DNA of 64,000 nucleotides from Microbacterium neungamense (GTDB lineage Bacteria > Actinomycetota > Actinomycetes > Actinomycetales > Microbacteriaceae): NCBI RefSeq assembly GCF_024971095.1, contig NZ_CP069717.1, forward strand, positions 1,674,001 through 1,738,000, read 5' to 3'. This document shows positions 15,620 to 23,700 of this stretch, in pieces (the first letter of the stretch is position 1; each line of letters opens with the position of its first letter). Position numbers and translations under genes: made by a program. The notes beneath the pieces are model-generated. The model was not told the DNA's origin and searched no databases. It was given only the letters and a program-made list of their open reading frames with translations.

Positions 15620-18007
15620 CTACTCCTCTTCGGAGGGCCCCGCCGTCACGAAGCCCTCCTTCGCCATGATGCGCCGTCGTCGCGAGTACATGCGCTCCAG
15701 AAGCGGTACGTACATGTCGCGGTAGTCATGAACGGTGGCGGGGAGGTGACTGGCATCATGCCCGCGGGTGATGCGTCCGATCTGCTGGATCACTCGCCCC
15801 TTGGAGGAGACCGGAACTCCCAGGAACAGCGTGTTGAGCGCCGGGAGATCGAGCCCTTCGCCGGCGACCTTGTCGATGGCGAGGAGCACGTATGGCTGCT
15901 GCCGTGCTTCCATCTCGTTGAGAGACGCTCTAATGCTTCGGCGTTCCGCGGTGGGGAGGCGCCCATGGAGCCCGACCACTGGCGCCGCGCATCCCTTCAA
16001 TGCATCTGCGAGCGCGTCGATATGCTCGAGCCTGTTCGTCAGGACGAGGCACGTCCGCCCCTGGGCGACCGCTTCATTGACGTGCCGGGCGATCATCGCG
16101 TTGCGCTCGGGATCGGCGGCGAGCTCCGAGTAGATCGCTTGGATAGACGGCCCGTCTGTCCCGGGCTCGTCCGTGCGGAAGGTCGTCTCGTGGACGATCA
16201 GCTTGCGCTCCGCTCGCTCCTGAGAGTCGAGCACGTGCCGCACCGGCCCGCACTGCATCGTGATCAGGCCGTTCATCTGATCGGCACGGTAGGGGGTCGC
16301 TGTCAGCCCGACCCAGTAGCGTGCGCTGACATTGCGCAGGGCGGCCTCGGTCGCGGGAGCGGCGACGGCATGGCACTCGTCGACGATGATCTGCCCGTAC
16401 TCTTCCAGCACCGCAGGGTCGGCGTTCCGGTGCGAGACGGACTGCATCATGATCAGGTCCACGACACCTCGCCGCTTCCGACGCCCGGCTCCCAGCTGTC
16501 CGATCTGCTTGTCGGTGAGGCCGAGGAACTGCTGTAGACGCTCACGCCACTGTGTGAGCAGTTCGGCCCGGTTCACGAGGATCGCCGTCGGCCTGGCGCG
16601 CTCGGCGATGAGCGCGCAGGCCATGACCGTCTTGCCCGCCCCGGGCGGTGCAACGAGCACTCCGGTGTCATGTGCGAGGAGCGCGTCGACGGCTTCCTGT
16701 TGCTTCTCTCGCAGCTGCCCCGTGAATGTCAGCTCCAGACGTGTCTGTGCCGTCGCTGTTGCCTCGATCGCTGCCTGGAATCCCGCATCCGCGAGGAGCG
16801 CCACGGTTTCGTCGGTAAGCCCCCGTGGTAGCCGCAGCTCGTGCTCGTCGTGCTCGAAGCTGGTGACCAGGCGTGGCGTCCCGAAGGTGCTGAACCGCTG
16901 TGCTTGCCTCCGATAGAACTCGGGGTTGGGCACCGATGCCATGTGCTTGAGCTCGGTGATCACGATGCCCGCAAGGTGTGCCGTCGGGACGTGCAGCAGA
17001 GCATCGCGGCGAAGCTTCAGCGACCTATGCGCGGTTCCGCGCGCGGCCGCTCGGATGCTCGCTCGCCGTGGCCTGGTGGCCAACGACTCGGCGGGCCCCA
17101 CGCGCGCCTCTGCGTGGCTCGTCGCTCCAAGTTCCCTGATTCGTTCTGCGGAGACGGGCGTCGTCGACGCGAGTGCCGCGAATTGGTCCTCGTGCGGACG
17201 CCATGTGTCGGGGTCGACGAACACGGTCGTCCCGCGTCGGCGGCAGTCGCCTTGCAAGGGCAACGCGATGAGGTTGCCCAGGCGCGCCCGCCCTGAGGAT
17301 CGTTCGGGCAGCGTGTCCTGCGAGGGAAAGAAGCGGTCGTAGCTGCGGAAGTCCATCGCCGGCCTGCGTGTCATCGCAGCGCGCAGGAGCCGCATCCCCG
17401 CTGCGCGAGCCGTCATGGCGGGGAGCACGTCCTCGAAGAAGATCCAGACATGCGCGCCTTCGCCGGAACGGGAGACCTCGGTGAGCGCGTGGATCCCAAC
17501 CTGCTCGCACTCTGCGACGAAGGCCGCGGCATCGTGCCGCCACTCTGCGTCGTCGAAATCGCAGACGAGAAGCCTGCACTGGTCGCCTTCGAGCATCGGG
17601 TAGAGACCGATATGGAACTCGCGCTCCCCATGAGCAGCCGCGCCCCGCAGATGCCGTTCGATCGTGCGCTCATCGAGTGGCAGGTAGTCAGCAGCGGTCT
17701 CGGAGCCGGTGTAGAAGCCGCCGCGCACGGCAGGGCTCCAGCCGAACGTCCCCGTGCGCGCGCTGGTCCAGCGCGTTGCGTAGACGTCGTTCCTGCCGGT
17801 GAAGCGCGCTCGGAACAAGGCGAGCTTCTCGGCGCTCGACGAGGCCGCCGTGACGGTAGGAAGCAGATCGGAGCGAGGGCGCGCGCCGACCGGCTCCTCT
17901 CGCTGAAGCTCCCTCAGCTGTTCGCGGGCTTCTGCAAGTTCCCGCTCCAGTCTCGCGATCCGTGTCCGCAGGGTATCGATCTCAGCGGTGGTCTCCGGAC
18001 GGCGCAC
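15620..18007 (-). CDS. Primase-helicase fusion of the TOTE (AEP) type
   Basis: 795 residues. Order: N-terminal coiled coil (5-37), an archaeo-eukaryotic primase domain with DFD (150-152) and GEGAHVW (182-188), then an SF2 helicase. Helicase motifs are APPGAGKT (454-461), VDECH (542-546), LTATPYR and QQIGRITRG (near 741-749). This matches proteins labelled AEP-TOTE in domain databases, associated with mobile elements and predicted conflict systems. It should prime and unwind nucleic acid; no activity is proven. The GTG at 18007 has GGGAG upstream and begins at VRRPETTAEI; the longer ORF would run through a terminator hairpin. Confidence 0.85.
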   Translation of the reverse strand: MRRPETTAEIDTLRTRIARLERELAEAREQLRELQREEPVGARPRSDLLPTVTAASSSAEKLALFRARFTGRNDVYATRWTSARTGTFGWSPAVRGGFYTGSETAADYLPLDERTIERHLRGAAAHGEREFHIGLYPMLEGDQCRLLVCDFDDAEWRHDAAAFVAECEQVGIHALTEVSRSGEGAHVWIFFEDVLPAMTARAAGMRLLRAAMTRRPAMDFRSYDRFFPSQDTLPERSSGRARLGNLIALPLQGDCRRRGTTVFVDPDTWRPHEDQFAALASTTPVSAERIRELGATSHAEARVGPAESLATRPRRASIRAAARGTAHRSLKLRRDALLHVPTAHLAGIVITELKHMASVPNPEFYRRQAQRFSTFGTPRLVTSFEHDEHELRLPRGLTDETVALLADAGFQAAIEATATAQTRLELTFTGQLREKQQEAVDALLAHDTGVLVAPPGAGKTVMACALIAERARPTAILVNRAELLTQWRERLQQFLGLTDKQIGQLGAGRRKRRGVVDLIMMQSVSHRNADPAVLEEYGQIIVDECHAVAAPATEAALRNVSARYWVGLTATPYRADQMNGLITMQCGPVRHVLDSQERAERKLIVHETTFRTDEPGTDGPSIQAIYSELAADPERNAMIARHVNEAVAQGRTCLVLTNRLEHIDALADALKGCAAPVVGLHGRLPTAERRSIRASLNEMEARQQPYVLLAIDKVAGEGLDLPALNTLFLGVPVSSKGRVIQQIGRITRGHDASHLPATVHDYRDMYVPLLERMYSRRRRIMAKEGFVTAGPSEEE

Positions 18008-18059
18008 GGCTCCCAGGGTACCGAGCGCCCCGGACCGTCGGTGATGCGCAAAGAAAAGA

Positions 18060-18080
18060 CCCGGCGCCAGAGGCGCCGGG
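18060..18080 (-). terminator. Intrinsic terminator reading leftward
   Basis: CCCGGCGCC, AGA, GGCGCCGGG gives a perfect 9-bp stem with a 3-nt loop. On the minus strand it is followed by TCTTTTCTTT. It would end leftward transcripts coming from the truncated gene at 18106-18241, and insulates the primase-helicase gene. Confidence 0.85.
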
Positions 18081-18105
18081 TGGTATGACCCCATGTTAGC
18101 GCTCG

Positions 18106-18241
18106 TCACCATGGTGCGGGCTTCGTGATCCGGGACGAGATCACGTTCGGGAGCTGATGCGCGTAGAGGTCATCGGGCTCAAGACGGTACCACCAGTGGT
18201 TGCCTGCGCCTTCGGTCGGCGTCCCCCTGTGCGTCAGGATG
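18106..18241 (-). pseudogene. C-terminal gene remnant cut by an IS3 element
   Basis: About 45 codons read SHPILTHRGTPTEGAGNHWW, then YRLEPDDLYAHQLPNVISSR and a short tail to the stop. This looks like real protein, with balanced composition unlike shadow frames, and it is followed at once by a T-rich intrinsic terminator. The IS3 left end lies at 18242, so the rest of the gene was lost or separated. Family not recognised. Confidence 0.5.
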
Positions 18242-18303
18242 GGGTGAGACACCAGCACTGCTGACCTTCGCACTGCACGGGGCGAGAACGGACCAATACT
18301 GAG

Positions 18304-18708
18304 ATGACGATGACGGTTGCTGACGTCGGCACCGATGATGGGGCTATGGCTCCTCGTGCTGACCGGCCCAAGAGGCGGACGTTCACCGCCGAGTTCAAAG
18401 CGGCGATCCTGGCCGAGTACGACGCCGCGGACCGCTCTGGGCGTGGGGAGATCCTGCGCCGGGAGGGCCTGTACACCTCCCACATCATCGAGTGGCGCAA
18501 GGCCGCGGCCGCCGGCTCGCTGTCCGGGCTGGGCAGCAAGCCGCGGGACCGGCGCGAGCGGGAGCTGCAGGCGCTACGGGCCCGGGCGGAGAAGGCCGAG
18601 GCCGAGCTGGCCAAGACCAGGGCGGCGCTGGACCTGATGGGAAAAGCACACGCGCTCTTGGAGACGCTCTCCGAGAGCGCGGACAAGCCGCCGCGGTCGC
18701 CGCGGTGA
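18304..18708 (+). CDS. IS3-family transposase OrfA
   Basis: 134 residues; the core begins RRTFTAEFKAAILAEYDAAD and gives the usual HTH (GEILRREGLYTSHIIEWRKA) and a leucine-zipper-like helix (LQALRARAEKAEAELAKTRA). A later ATG at 18346 is also possible. Its stop overlaps the putative GTG start of orfB (GTGA), compatible with coupling or programmed frameshifting. Confidence 0.85.
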   Translation: MTMTVADVGTDDGAMAPRADRPKRRTFTAEFKAAILAEYDAADRSGRGEILRREGLYTSHIIEWRKAAAAGSLSGLGSKPRDRRERELQALRARAEKAEAELAKTRAALDLMGKAHALLETLSESADKPPRSPR

Positions 18709-19705
18709 TCAACCCGGCCGTCGACGGGCTGGCCGAGCACGTCGGCACCGCGGCTGCGTGCGCGCTGCTGGGTCGCTCCCGCGCCAGTCACTACCGGGCC
18801 AAGAACCCGCCACCGCCACGTCCACGGACACCGCGGCCGGCACCGGCGAACAAGCTGTCCGCCGCCGAGCGGGCCCACGTGCTGGCCGTGTTGACCAGCC
18901 AGCGGTTCGCGGACAAGTCGGTCGCCCAGGTCTGGGCCACGCTGCTGGACGAGGGCACCTACCTGTGCTCGATGTCCACGATGCACCGGATCCTGCGCGA
19001 GCACGACATGGCCGGGGAACGGCGCCGGCAGGCGAGCCACCCGCCCCGGACCCGGCCCGAGCTCGTCGCGACGGCGCCGGGGCAGGTGTGGAGTTGGGAC
19101 ATCACAAAGCTCAAGGGGCCGGAGCGGGGCGTGTACTACGACCTGTACGTCGTGCTCGACATCTTCTCCAGGTTCGTCGTGGGCTGGACCATCGCGGCCC
19201 GCGAGGACGCCGAGATCGCCAAGAACCTGCTCGAGCACGCCATGGGCATCCATGGCGTGCCGGAGGCGATCCACGCCGACCGCGGGACCTGATGACCTCC
19301 AAACCGGTCGCTCAGCTGCTCGTCGACCTCGGGGTGGCCAGGTCGCACTCCCGCCCGCACGTGTCGAACGACAACCCTTACAGCGAGGCGGCGTTCAAGA
19401 CGCTGAAGTACGCCCCGGTCTTCCCCGAGCGCTTCGGGTCCCTGGCCGACGCCGGCGCGTTCGCCGAGCAGTTCTTCGCCTACTACAACCACGAGCACCG
19501 CCACTGCGGGATCGGGCTGCACACCCCCGCCAGCGTCCACTTCGGCACCGCCGGGCAGGTCCGCGCCCAGCGCCAGGCCACCCTGGACGCGGCCTACGCC
19601 GCCCGTCCCGAGCGCTTCGGCCACCGCCGACCCCAGGCGCCCAAGCTGCCCGAGGCCGCCTGGATCAACCAGCCCTCACAGGAGGCCCTCATACAGACCG
19701 CCTGA
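18705..19705 (+). pseudogene. IS3-family transposase OrfB, frameshifted
   Basis: DDE integrase-core protein: first Asp in WSWDITKLKG, second in HADRGT, Glu in NPYSEAAFKTLK. The frame ends at TGA right after HADRGT (19290-19292). The next frame continues MTSKPVAQLLVDLGVARSHS to TGA at 19705. One missing base in ACCTGATG (expected ACCTCGATG) explains it. Transposition is therefore unlikely unless the base is a sequencing loss. Confidence 0.85.
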
Positions 19706-19765
19706 CGGAATCTGTCTCACCCGCCTTGACACTTTCCGGTCACATCGACGCCGAGAGAACACCTG

Positions 19766-20014
19766 ATGCTGACGTTCGAGCAAGCGCTGCGGGTCGCCGC
19801 CGAGCACTTCGGCGAGCCCTTCGCTCGTGACGGCTGGGAAGACGACGGCGCGCTCCTCGTGACGCCGCAACGGGTCGTCGACGACGAGCGGCGCGGGCTT
19901 GTCGAGATCGGCGCCCCGTGGATCGTGGTCGACCGCGCGTCGGGCGAGATCGAGACGTGGCCGACGCTGCCGCATCTTGACCGGGTGCGTGCCATGCGGC
20001 GGGTCGTCAGCTAA
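19766..20014 (+). CDS. Imm35/YrhB-like immunity protein
   Basis: 82 residues: LTFEQALRVAAEHFGEPFAR, VEIGAPWIVVDRASGEIETW. The xxx-PW-IVVD-x-SGEI pattern matches Imm35/YrhB proteins, small cytosolic immunity factors of polymorphic toxin systems. No toxin gene lies beside it; its left neighbour is the IS3 element 43 bp away. TTGACA at 19724-19729 may be a -35 element. An orphan antitoxin is the likeliest reading. Confidence 0.65.
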   Translation: MLTFEQALRVAAEHFGEPFARDGWEDDGALLVTPQRVVDDERRGLVEIGAPWIVVDRASGEIETWPTLPHLDRVRAMRRVVS

Positions 20015-20226
20015 CTGCCGAGGACGTTATTGCGTGCTTTCCCCATCGACTTCCGCAGGTTCTTCCGCATCCGCCGCCTCGCCTTCTTCGCGTCCGGACT
20101 CGTCCACAGGTGCTCGATCTGGTGACGCAGGTCCTCGTAGTTCTTCCCCCGCGACTTCGCCGATTCCACACCGACCAGATAGGCGGCGGTGACGATCACC
20201 GCGAGAATCACAATGTTCTTGCCTAT
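20011..20226 (-). CDS. YtxH-like small membrane protein with possible ATA start
   Basis: About 71 residues: one N-terminal hydrophobic helix (NIVILAVIVTAAYLVG), then a basic amphipathic tail (YEDLRHQIEHLWTSPDAKKA) as in YtxH-type stress proteins. The GTG at 20211 lies 22 nt from the AAGGAG site. The codon at ideal spacing is ATA (20226-20224), giving IGKNIVILAV, where relatives start MGK. Either a rare ATA start or an ATG-to-ATA change. Last gene of the Asp23 operon; the tail overlaps the converging Imm35 gene by four bases. Confidence 0.65.
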   Translation of the reverse strand: MGKNIVILAVIVTAAYLVGVESAKSRGKNYEDLRHQIEHLWTSPDAKKARRRMRKNLRKSMGKARNNVLGS

Positions 20227-20256
20227 CGCGTTACTCCTTTCTCTCCCGAGGGAGTG

Positions 20257-20873
20257 TCAGTTGACTCGCGGCTGGTCGGCTGCGAGACGGGCTCGGACGC
20301 CCGAGTGGATCGAGATGAGCGTCGGGGTCTCACGGCCGGTAAGCCTCGCCAGGTTGTCGACCAGCCGGGCCACCGCTTCGGCGACATCGACCGGTGAGGT
20401 GTTCTGCCTCGGCGTGACACGGACATGCAGCACGTCTTCGCCACGCACCCTGCTCGCGCTCACGCGCGACGTGAGGATCTCCCCCGGGAGGCGAGCGAAT
20501 GGGTGATGGCATCGGAGGCGAAGCCCTGCCGGATCACCACCGCTCCCTGCGCACCCTCGCCGCTCTCCTCACGGATCACCACGCTGCTTTGACCGCCACC
20601 CAACCGGGCGATCACCGCCACCGCTCCCACCGCGATGACCAGCAGCACGGCCAGCACGCCCATCGTGAGCCAGCTCACGGTCGTCGCGTCGGAGAGGCGG
20701 GAGGATTCATCCGCATCCTGCATCCAGGACACCGCATCACCTGCCCACGCCTCCCAGGCCTGGGCTGCGACCGGCCACGCCGATGCGAGGACCGTACACG
20801 CACCGGCGGCGAGAAGTATCAGCCCGGTGAGGAGAAGGATGGCCCGGTTCGTTCCTCGATTTGTCGCGTTCAT
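20257..20873 (-). pseudogene. AmaP-like membrane protein of the Asp23 operon, frameshifted
   Basis: Two hydrophobic segments (AILLLTGLILLAAGACTVLA, MGVLAVLLVIAVGAVAVIAR) are followed by GAVVIRQGFASDAITHSLAS. The frame then breaks in a five-base G run (20481-20485). The next frame continues GEILTSRVSASRVRGEDVLH and VDVAEAVARLVDNLARLTGR to the stop at 20257, the alkaline-shock-associated C-terminal domain. One missing G restores the protein, so a homopolymer error is likely. ATG 20873 overlaps the upstream stop. Confidence 0.75.
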
Positions 20874-21454
20874 GACGTCTCGTCCCTCCCCGCGGGCGGC
20901 AGCACCCGTGCCCGCACCTTCAACCGCGGCTCGGGCGCGTACCCGTTCAGTTCCTCCCCCGCGATCGAACGAACACGGGCCCAATCGATCACCTGCCCGG
21001 GCTCCGGGCGAACCGTCACATCCGCGGTGCGATGACCGATCCCCACGACCACCGCCCCTTTCGGAACATCGAGTTCACGCCGCACCCGCTCGGCGACCGC
21101 CGAGGCGATCACCCCGTTGTCCACGATCACCGCGTGCCCCGTGACACCCAGGGCATGCTTGGGGCGGCGCCCCGGGGTGACCGCGAACCACAACAGGACG
21201 AGCCCGACGATCGCGACCGCCACGGCCCCGGCGATGACCGCCGCGCGCGGTTCCGCTGCGGGCAGCTCCGCTACCCACGCGAGCGCCGCACCCGGCGCCG
21301 CCAGCAACGGGGCCGCCCCCACCAGGTGCAGGACGATCTCGACACCGGCATAAACAGCGGCGACCACGACGAGGCCGAGCACGACCACCGTCACCACTGT
21401 GCGCGGAGAATGCATCTCGCGGCGCACCACGCGCGTCATCACGGTGTTCGTCAT
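20870..21454 (-). CDS. DUF6286-type membrane protein
   Basis: 194 residues with two membrane helices (TVVTVVVLGLVVVAAVYAGV and AAVIAGAVAVAIVGLVLLWF). A cytosolic C-terminal domain follows with VDNGVIASAVAERVRRELDV and the Asp23-like segment RTADVTVRPEPGQVIDWARV. Such proteins anchor alkaline-shock proteins to the membrane. Central gene of the five- or six-gene operon running left from 22532. Confidence 0.72.
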   Translation of the reverse strand: MTNTVMTRVVRREMHSPRTVVTVVVLGLVVVAAVYAGVEIVLHLVGAAPLLAAPGAALAWVAELPAAEPRAAVIAGAVAVAIVGLVLLWFAVTPGRRPKHALGVTGHAVIVDNGVIASAVAERVRRELDVPKGAVVVGIGHRTADVTVRPEPGQVIDWARVRSIAGEELNGYAPEPRLKVRARVLPPAGRDETS

Positions 21455-21829
21455 CTACCTCACCCTCCTTCGCTCCGGAACCGTCGCACCCGTCACGGTG
21501 AACGACACCCGTCGAATATCGCGCCCGGTCAACCGACCGAGCTCGACACCGAGCACCGTCTGCATCTGCCGGAGCCGCTCGATCACCGTCGGCGCAGCAC
21601 GGATGGCCTCCGTGTCGTCGAGGTCCGGGATCGGCAGCTTCGCCGCTACACGCACGGCGAGACCACCGCCCCACTCGGACACCTCAACATCCACGTCTGC
21701 CCGTGGCACGCCGATCGTGACCGCCGATGCCTCGCGAACGACCTTCTCGATCACCCGCTCCCGCACGTGCACCGATCCCCGAACCGCGGGGGCGGCTCCG
21801 GCCGGTGCCTCAACGGTCAGCGTGCTCAT
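21455..21829 (-). CDS. Asp23/Gls24-like protein
   Basis: 124 residues; the Asp23 fold is seen in VRGSVHVRERVIEKVVREAS, VDVEVSEWGGGLAVRVAAKL and TGRDIRRVSFTVTG. Cytosolic, probably associating with the membrane-anchored operon products. The start overlaps the preceding gene by four bases (ATGA). Confidence 0.75.
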   Translation of the reverse strand: MSTLTVEAPAGAAPAVRGSVHVRERVIEKVVREASAVTIGVPRADVDVEVSEWGGGLAVRVAAKLPIPDLDDTEAIRAAPTVIERLRQMQTVLGVELGRLTGRDIRRVSFTVTGATVPERRRVR

Positions 21830-22017
21830 GACGAGACGCGCCTCCCCGTGAACACCCCGGCCAGGGCGCGGAGATCCAGCTGACCGGACACCACTCGCCC
21901 GGCCAGGGCACCGATACCCATCAGCAGCGCGACCAGCAGGAATCCCCAGAATCCGAAGGTCAACGCCGCGAAGGCGAGCACTGCGCCGACGAGGGCGCCG
22001 GTCAGCGTGGTGCTCAT
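21826..22017 (-). CDS. DUF2273-like small membrane protein
   Basis: 63 residues: two hydrophobic segments (LTGALVGAVLAFAALTFGF, GFLLVALLMGIGALAGRVV) and a basic tail (GVFTGRRVSS). DUF2273 proteins are standard members of asp23 operons. Overlaps both neighbours by four bases. Confidence 0.72.
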   Translation of the reverse strand: MSTTLTGALVGAVLAFAALTFGFWGFLLVALLMGIGALAGRVVSGQLDLRALAGVFTGRRVSS

Positions 22018-22532
22018 GAGACGCGGGACTCGCTGTCGTCGTCAGCGTCGTCGCTGGGCAGGTGCACGTCGTTCACGTCGATGTTCACCTCGACGACCTG
22101 CAGACCGACCAGTCGAGTGATCGCATCGGTCACAGCCTGACGGACGTTCTCCGCGACGTCCTGGATCGGCGCCGGGTAGTCCACCACGATCGTGATGTCC
22201 GCAGCAGCCTGCGTCTCGCCGACCTCGACCTTCACACCCTGCGTGAAGTCCGTTGCGTTCACCGCATCGCGGATCGCGCCCAGCGCGCGAGCTCCCCCGC
22301 CGCCCAGCGCGTGCACACCCGACACCTCACGGGCAGCGATACCGGCGACCTTCGCCACGACCCCGTCCGCGATCGTCGTACGCCCCGCCGACTCGGCCCC
22401 GGCCCCGTCAGGGACCCGCGCAGCCGAAGGTGCGCGGTCAACTCGCGACGCAGAGCCCGGCGCCTTGGCCGCAGGAGTATCCGGAACGGCCCCCTCAGCA
22501 GAAGCTGCCGTGTTCGTCTCATTCGTAGCCAT
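22014..22532 (-). CDS. Asp23/Gls24 family envelope stress protein
   Basis: 172 residues. A low-complexity Ala/Pro-rich N-terminus is followed by the full Asp23 domain: TTIADGVVAKVAGIAAREVS, GVKVEVGETQAAADITIVVD and VTDAITRLVGLQVVEVNIDV. First gene of the operon. ATG 22532 has GGAGG 11 bases upstream. IS481 ends 74 bp upstream, so the native promoter has probably been displaced. Confidence 0.85.
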   Translation of the reverse strand: MATNETNTAASAEGAVPDTPAAKAPGSASRVDRAPSAARVPDGAGAESAGRTTIADGVVAKVAGIAAREVSGVHALGGGGARALGAIRDAVNATDFTQGVKVEVGETQAAADITIVVDYPAPIQDVAENVRQAVTDAITRLVGLQVVEVNIDVNDVHLPSDDADDDSESRVS

Positions 22533-22605
22533 CTGAACTACCTCCACAATCACGTAGCGCGGCACAGGACCGCACCATCCGACGAGCGAAGGACAACGCT
22601 CTAGG

Positions 22606-23686
22606 TGTACCCGGCCATGAGGTTGGTCCCCTCGTTGGGATTGTGAATGGGGAGGACCTCCGGGCTTAGTGGAGATATCTGACGTCTTCACGAAGCACAC
22701 GGAGGTCCCATGGCCCACGCTAACGCCCGTCTGACCGTTCATGGCAGGCGGTTGATCATTGAACGTGCCCGAGCCGGCTGGAAGCAGGCGCACATCGCCG
22801 CGGCGATGGGAGTCTCACGTCGTTGCGTGAAGCGCTGGATCGAGCGTTACCGCGCCGAGGGCGAGGCTGGGCTGGTCGACCGTTCCTCGCGTCCGCACAC
22901 CAGCCCGACGCGTACGAGTCCCGGGCGCGAGGAGGCAGTGCTCGAGCTGCGCCAGAGGGAACGCATCGGGCGTGAGGAGATCGCCGCGCGACTGGGCATG
23001 TCGGCTCGGACGGTCTCGCGCATCCTCGCCCGTCACGGCGTCCCGCCGCTGCGGGCACTGGATCCGATCACGGGGGAGGTGATCCGCGCGTCGAAGACCA
23101 CCGCGGTCCGTTACGAGCGGGACCGGGCCGGCGAGCTGGTCCACATGGACGTGAAGAAGCTCGGCAAGATCCCGACGGCGGCGGCTGGAAAGCACACGGC
23201 CGCGCCAGCGGATCCATCCTGCGAGACCGGAACACGAAGGTCGGGTACGACTATGTCCACTCACTCGTCGACGATCACTCCCGGCTCGCGTACTCGGAGG
23301 TCCTGCCCGACGAGAAGGGAGCCACCTGCGCGGCGTTCCTGGAACGCGCGATCGCCTACTTTGCCGCCCACGGCATCCCCCGCATCGAGCGGCTCATCAC
23401 CGACAACGCCTGGGCCTACAGGTTCTCGCTGCGCGAGGTCTGCGCCGCGCACGGGATCCGGCAGAAGTTCATCAAGCCGCACTGCCCCTGGCAGAACGGC
23501 AAGGTCGAACGCTTCAACCGCACCCTGCAGACCGAATGGGCCTACCGGCACGTCTTCCTCACCAACACAGACCGCACCGCAGCGCTTGCACCCTGGCTCG
23601 AGCACTACAACACTGGACGGCGCCACTCAGCCCTCGGAGGCCACCCGCCGATCACCCGACTGGCACCAACGTGATGACCCGGTACA
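22606..23686 (+). mobile_element. IS481-family insertion sequence with 6-bp target duplication
   Basis: 1,081 bp. Ends are imperfect inverted repeats TGTACCCGGCCATGAGG and, reversed, TGTACCGGGTCATCACG. TCTAGG flanks both ends (22600-22605, 23687-23692), a target-site duplication, so insertion was a simple event. It sits just upstream of the asp23 operon, divergent from it. Confidence 0.92.
22710..23674 (+). pseudogene. IS481-family transposase, frameshifted
   Basis: N-terminal HTH domains (RARAGWKQAHIAAAMGVSRR, REEIAARLGMSARTVSRILA) and DDE core (Asp in LVHMDVKKLGKIP, ITDNAWAYRFS, PHCPWQNGKVERFNR). At 23174 CCCGACGG should be CCCGGACGG; one missing base shifts the frame after GKIP. The remaining frame reads VGYDYVHSLVDDHSRLAYSE through ALGGHPPITRLAPT to TGA at 23674. 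ATG 22710 has GGAGGTCCC upstream. Confidence 0.88.
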
Positions 23687-23700
23687 TCTAGGCGGATCAT

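Larger units (their letters stand above)
18242..19722 (+). mobile_element. IS3-family insertion sequence
   Basis: About 1.48 kb bounded by inverted GGGTGAGACA (18242-18251) and TGTCTCACCC (19713-19722). It contains overlapping orfA and orfB of an IS3-type transposase. No convincing target duplication is visible at the flanks, so rearrangement or mis-set ends are possible. It truncates a leftward gene on its left side. Confidence 0.8.

Noticed and set aside
18700..18710. Separate orfB without coupling in the IS3 element
   Set aside because: GTGA overlap and the family's habit of orfA/orfB frameshifting favour a coupled or fused product.
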